Under the pieces are notes generated by a model. The model saw nothing but the letters and a program-made list of their open reading frames with translations, made no database searches and was not told where the DNA came from. Positions 57,820-60,156 of a DNA stretch of 60,156 nucleotides are shown here, piece by piece (position 1 is the first letter of the stretch; every line of letters starts with the position of its first letter). A program made the translations under genes and the position numbers. The DNA lies in the NCBI GenBank assembly GCA_937920495.1, contig CALEUQ010000029.1, positions 1-60,156 of the forward strand, given 5' to 3'. Source of the DNA: an uncultured bacterium. GTDB lineage: Bacteria; Spirochaetota; UBA4802; UB4802.

Positions 57820-59493
57820 TTATTCTTCTTTTTGAGCTATTTTTGCCCAGGTATCCTTCAACGTTACTGTTCTATTGAAAATTATCCTGTCATCATGTGA
57901 ATCAGGATCAACGGTAAAATACCCCAAACGTTCAAACTGGAAATTAGTATAGGCTTTAGCACCTCGAACGTATGGTTCTATGTATCCGTGTACAACTTTT
58001 AAGGAATCAGGATTTATATAATCAGTAAAGTCTTTGCCTTCTTCAACTTCTGATGGATTTTCCTTTGTGAACAATCTATCGTAAAGGCGTATTTCTGCGT
58101 GTATTGCATGCTGGGCACTTACCCAGTGAATTGTTCCTTTTACTTTACGGCCATCGGGTGCATAGCCATTTTTAGTGTCCGGGTCATACGTGCAGTGAAT
58201 TTCAGTGATATTCCCGTTACTATCCTTTAAAACGTTTACGCACTTAATAAAGTAGGTATAGCGTAAACGCACTTCAGCACCAGGAGAAAGCCTGTAATAT
58301 TTCTTTGGCGGATTTTCCATAAAGTCATCACGCTCAATATAAAGTACTTTTGAAAATGGTATAGTGCGTGTACCGGCAGAAGGATCTTCTGGATTATTTA
58401 TACCTTCAACATATTCAATATCATCAGGATAGTTGACTATCACCACTTTGAGCGGATTAAGAACACACATCACGCGATTGGCTTTTTTGTTTAAATCTTC
58501 TCGTATGCAGTGTTCAAGAAGAGCAATATCAACCATGCTATCCTTTTTGGCCACGCCAACAAGTTTTGCAAAATTTTTTATTGCATCAGGTGTGTATCCT
58601 CTTCTGCGCAATCCTGCAATGGTAGGCATGCGCGGATCATCCCATCCGTTTACAAAGCCTTCCTGTACAAGTCTAAGAAGCATACGTTTACTCATAACAG
58701 TGTAGCTTAAATTAAGTCGGGCAAATTCAATCTGCCTGGGACGAGGTCCTGTTGCAATCTGATCTAAAAACCAGTCGTACAATGGACGGTGTACCTCAAA
58801 TTCCAGAGTGCAGATTGAATGAGTTATGCCTTCAATGTAGTCTGACTGGCCATGAGCCCAATCGTATGTGGGATATATACACCATCTATCGCCAGTACGA
58901 TGATGAGTAGCGTGCTTAATACGGTACATCACAGGATCACGCATATGCATGTTGGGGGATGACATATCTATCTTTGCGCGCAGTGTTTTTGAGCCATCAG
59001 GAAACTGGCCATTTTTCATGCGTTCAAAAAGGTCTATATTTTCTTCCACACTACGGTTACGGTAGGGGCTTTCTTTGCCAGGTTCTGTGGGCGTACCGCG
59101 TGTTGCGGCAACTTCTTCGGCACTCATGTCACATACGTATGCTTTACCTTTTTTGATTAACACTTTTGCCCATTCATACAGCTTTTCAAAATAGTCGGAC
59201 GCATGACGTACTTCACCATCCCATTGAAAGCCTAACCATTGAATATCCTTTTTTATGGATTCAACGTACTCAACATCTTCTTTTTCGGGGTTGGTATCAT
59301 CAAGACGAAGGTTACACTTGCCATTATATTTCTGTGCAATACCAAAATTAAGGCATATTGATTTAGCGTGCCCGATATGCAGATAGCCATTAGGCTCGGG
59401 AGGAAAACGAGTAATAACAGATGAACACACGTTGTTTTTAAGGTCTTCGTTTATTATCTCTTCAATGAAGTTGGTTGCTTGTGGTAATTCCAT
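57820..59493 (-). CDS. glnS: Glutaminyl-tRNA synthetase
   Basis: A 557-residue class I synthetase charging tRNA-Gln directly. The N-terminal [17 protein letters not shown] has the HIGH motif, and [11 protein letters not shown] has the KMSKS-type loop. The C-terminal beta-barrel anticodon-binding region (about 345-550) is present. Presence of GlnRS implies direct glutaminylation, instead of or beside the GatCAB route. tRNA-Gln(CUG) lies 158 bases downstream. Confidence 0.96.
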   Translation of the reverse strand: MELPQATNFIEEIINEDLKNNVCSSVITRFPPEPNGYLHIGHAKSICLNFGIAQKYNGKCNLRLDDTNPEKEDVEYVESIKKDIQWLGFQWDGEVRHASDYFEKLYEWAKVLIKKGKAYVCDMSAEEVAATRGTPTEPGKESPYRNRSVEENIDLFERMKNGQFPDGSKTLRAKIDMSSPNMHMRDPVMYRIKHATHHRTGDRWCIYPTYDWAHGQSDYIEGITHSICTLEFEVHRPLYDWFLDQIATGPRPRQIEFARLNLSYTVMSKRMLLRLVQEGFVNGWDDPRMPTIAGLRRRGYTPDAIKNFAKLVGVAKKDSMVDIALLEHCIREDLNKKANRVMCVLNPLKVVIVNYPDDIEYVEGINNPEDPSAGTRTIPFSKVLYIERDDFMENPPKKYYRLSPGAEVRLRYTYFIKCVNVLKDSNGNITEIHCTYDPDTKNGYAPDGRKVKGTIHWVSAQHAIHAEIRLYDRLFTKENPSEVEEGKDFTDYINPDSLKVVHGYIEPYVRGAKAYTNFQFERLGYFTVDPDSHDDRIIFNRTVTLKDTWAKIAQKEE

Positions 59494-59600
59494 AATGGTA
59501 TCTTTAGGTATTTAAATAAAGGATGTTAGATACTTAAGGAAGGAGTATGTATATTTTGTCAAGACATAATAATTATTTTGCTCAAACGGTGGTATTGTTT

Positions 59601-59620
59601 TGTGCGATAGTTACTATTTA
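59601..59620 (+). repeat. Dispersed GCGATAGT element upstream of the RAYT
   Basis: TGTGCGATAGTTACTATTTA runs directly into the first GGCTCTGACCCC repeat, so the two motif families are adjacent here. Confidence 0.6.
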
Positions 59621-59707
59621 AGGCTCTGACCCCATTTTTGTTCAACTTACTCTGTATGCTATGCGCTGTCAGCGTGATATTTTTTTAAGGCTCTGACCCC
59701 ATTTTTT
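59617..59707 (+). repeat. Direct repeat pair with core GGCTCTGACCCCA
   Basis: Near-identical copies of about 23 bases occur at 59617-59639 and 59684-59706. Each has TTTAAGG before CTCTGACCCCA and a T-run after. The bases between are unrelated. They lie about 105-195 bases upstream of the RAYT start. Confidence 0.7.
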
Positions 59708-59812
59708 CCCAAAATTTTAAAAAAAATTCCCACAACCTTTTACAATTTTCCCACCAGATGCGTTGTATATACATAGAATCTATTACAAAAACGTAACACA
59801 TGGAGGAATACT

Positions 59813-60156
59813 ATGGCCAGGAAATTGCGTGTACAGCTTCCCAATCTTACCTATCACATCACATCCCGTTGTATTGAATGGAGGGGGATGCTACAGGAAG
59901 ATTACTTCAAAGCCTGCTTTGTGGAAGTTTTACGCAAAGCAAAAGAAAAATACCGGTTTAAGCTTATTGCCTACTGCATTATGGACAATCACATCCATTT
60001 AGTCATCCACACTACAGACGATGGTGCACCCATATCGCGAATAGTGCAGTACATTAAGGCACGGTTTGCTGAAATGTATAACAAAATAACCGGTAGAACT
60101 GGCCCATTCTGGAATGAGCGCTATAAGGATAGCATTGTACAGTTTTCACGTGATGG
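59813..60156 (+). CDS. REP-associated tyrosine transposase (RAYT, Y1_Tnp), cut by window end
   Basis: The first 114 codons of an IS200-like single-strand transposase, open to the window end. The metal-binding HUH motif is MDNHIHLVIH. The region QYIKARFAEMYNK with GRTGPFWNERYKD holds the catalytic-Tyr helix of the family. NLTYHITSRC is the typical N-terminus. GGAGG lies 6 bases before the ATG. RAYTs act on short palindromic repeats in the host genome rather than on classical ISs. The upstream direct repeats and the dispersed elements are candidate substrates. Confidence 0.9.
   Translation, partial: MARKLRVQLPNLTYHITSRCIEWRGMLQEDYFKACFVEVLRKAKEKYRFKLIAYCIMDNHIHLVIHTTDDGAPISRIVQYIKARFAEMYNKITGRTGPFWNERYKDSIVQFSRD

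Overview
This is a stretch of AT-rich bacterial chromosome. It carries lipoproteins, a periplasmic-sensor kinase, HtrA/DegP, an RseP site-2 protease, F-type ATP synthase and non-mevalonate isoprenoid genes, so a Gram-negative (diderm) bacterium is likely. The short EF-Ts (199 residues), a BFN-domain protein, abundant PAS/HD-GYP/SpoIIE/STAS signalling and the lipoprotein signals fit a spirochaete, perhaps Leptospira-like. That placement is inference; no rRNA or other decisive marker is present.

Layout. 1-8 kb: a hybrid sensor kinase, an unrecognised protein, a class III PLP enzyme and a large kinase-like protein on the plus strand, facing a two-gene unit of unrecognised proteins. 8-13 kb: a membrane coiled-coil protein, a class 3 aldehyde dehydrogenase, a GH1 glycosidase with an MFS transporter, and a DUF4321-like protein. 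13-22 kb: the housekeeping run rpsB-tsf-pyrH-frr-uppS-cdsA-dxr-rseP-ispG. 22-30 kb: accessory genes (CstA, an FGE-fold protein, a cyclase-family hydrolase, a GltS-like symporter, a TetR regulator beside a truncated SDR, a PAS/SpoIIE phosphatase, and a free-standing citramalate-synthase regulatory domain). 30-36 kb: a metal exporter-like protein, galE, a two-subunit ADP-forming acyl-CoA synthetase and a PPi-type phosphofructokinase. 36-39 kb: two lipoproteins, a TPR protein and a HicB-like protein. 39-46 kb: the complete atpI-B-E-F-H-A-G-D-C operon with a strong terminator. 46-60 kb: class III fructose bisphosphatase, a BFN protein, an alpha/beta hydrolase, a LeuB-family dehydrogenase, ApbE, HtrA, trpS, HD-GYP, STAS and an SLC13/ArsB-type permease. 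This stretch ends with glnS followed by tRNA-Gln, and a REP-associated tyrosine transposase (RAYT) cut by the window end.

Together the metabolic genes suggest a fermentative or energy-thrifty heterotroph: PPi-type PFK, class III FBPase, ADP-forming acyl-CoA synthetase, GH1 with a sugar-type transporter, and CstA.

The most unusual signal is not a gene. A short dispersed element with core GCGATAGT, often extended to TGTGCGATAGTTACTG, occurs about 18 times by eye. Copies lie in intergenic regions, across gene junctions, in a terminator loop and inside coding sequences. A second motif, GGCTCTGACCCC, is directly repeated upstream of the RAYT and recurs elsewhere, and there are two related GC-rich palindromes. 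These three motif families plus a RAYT suggest active or recent small-repeat mobilisation. The other leads are the kinase-like/PLP-enzyme pair at 4-6.7 kb and the stand-alone CimA regulatory domain.
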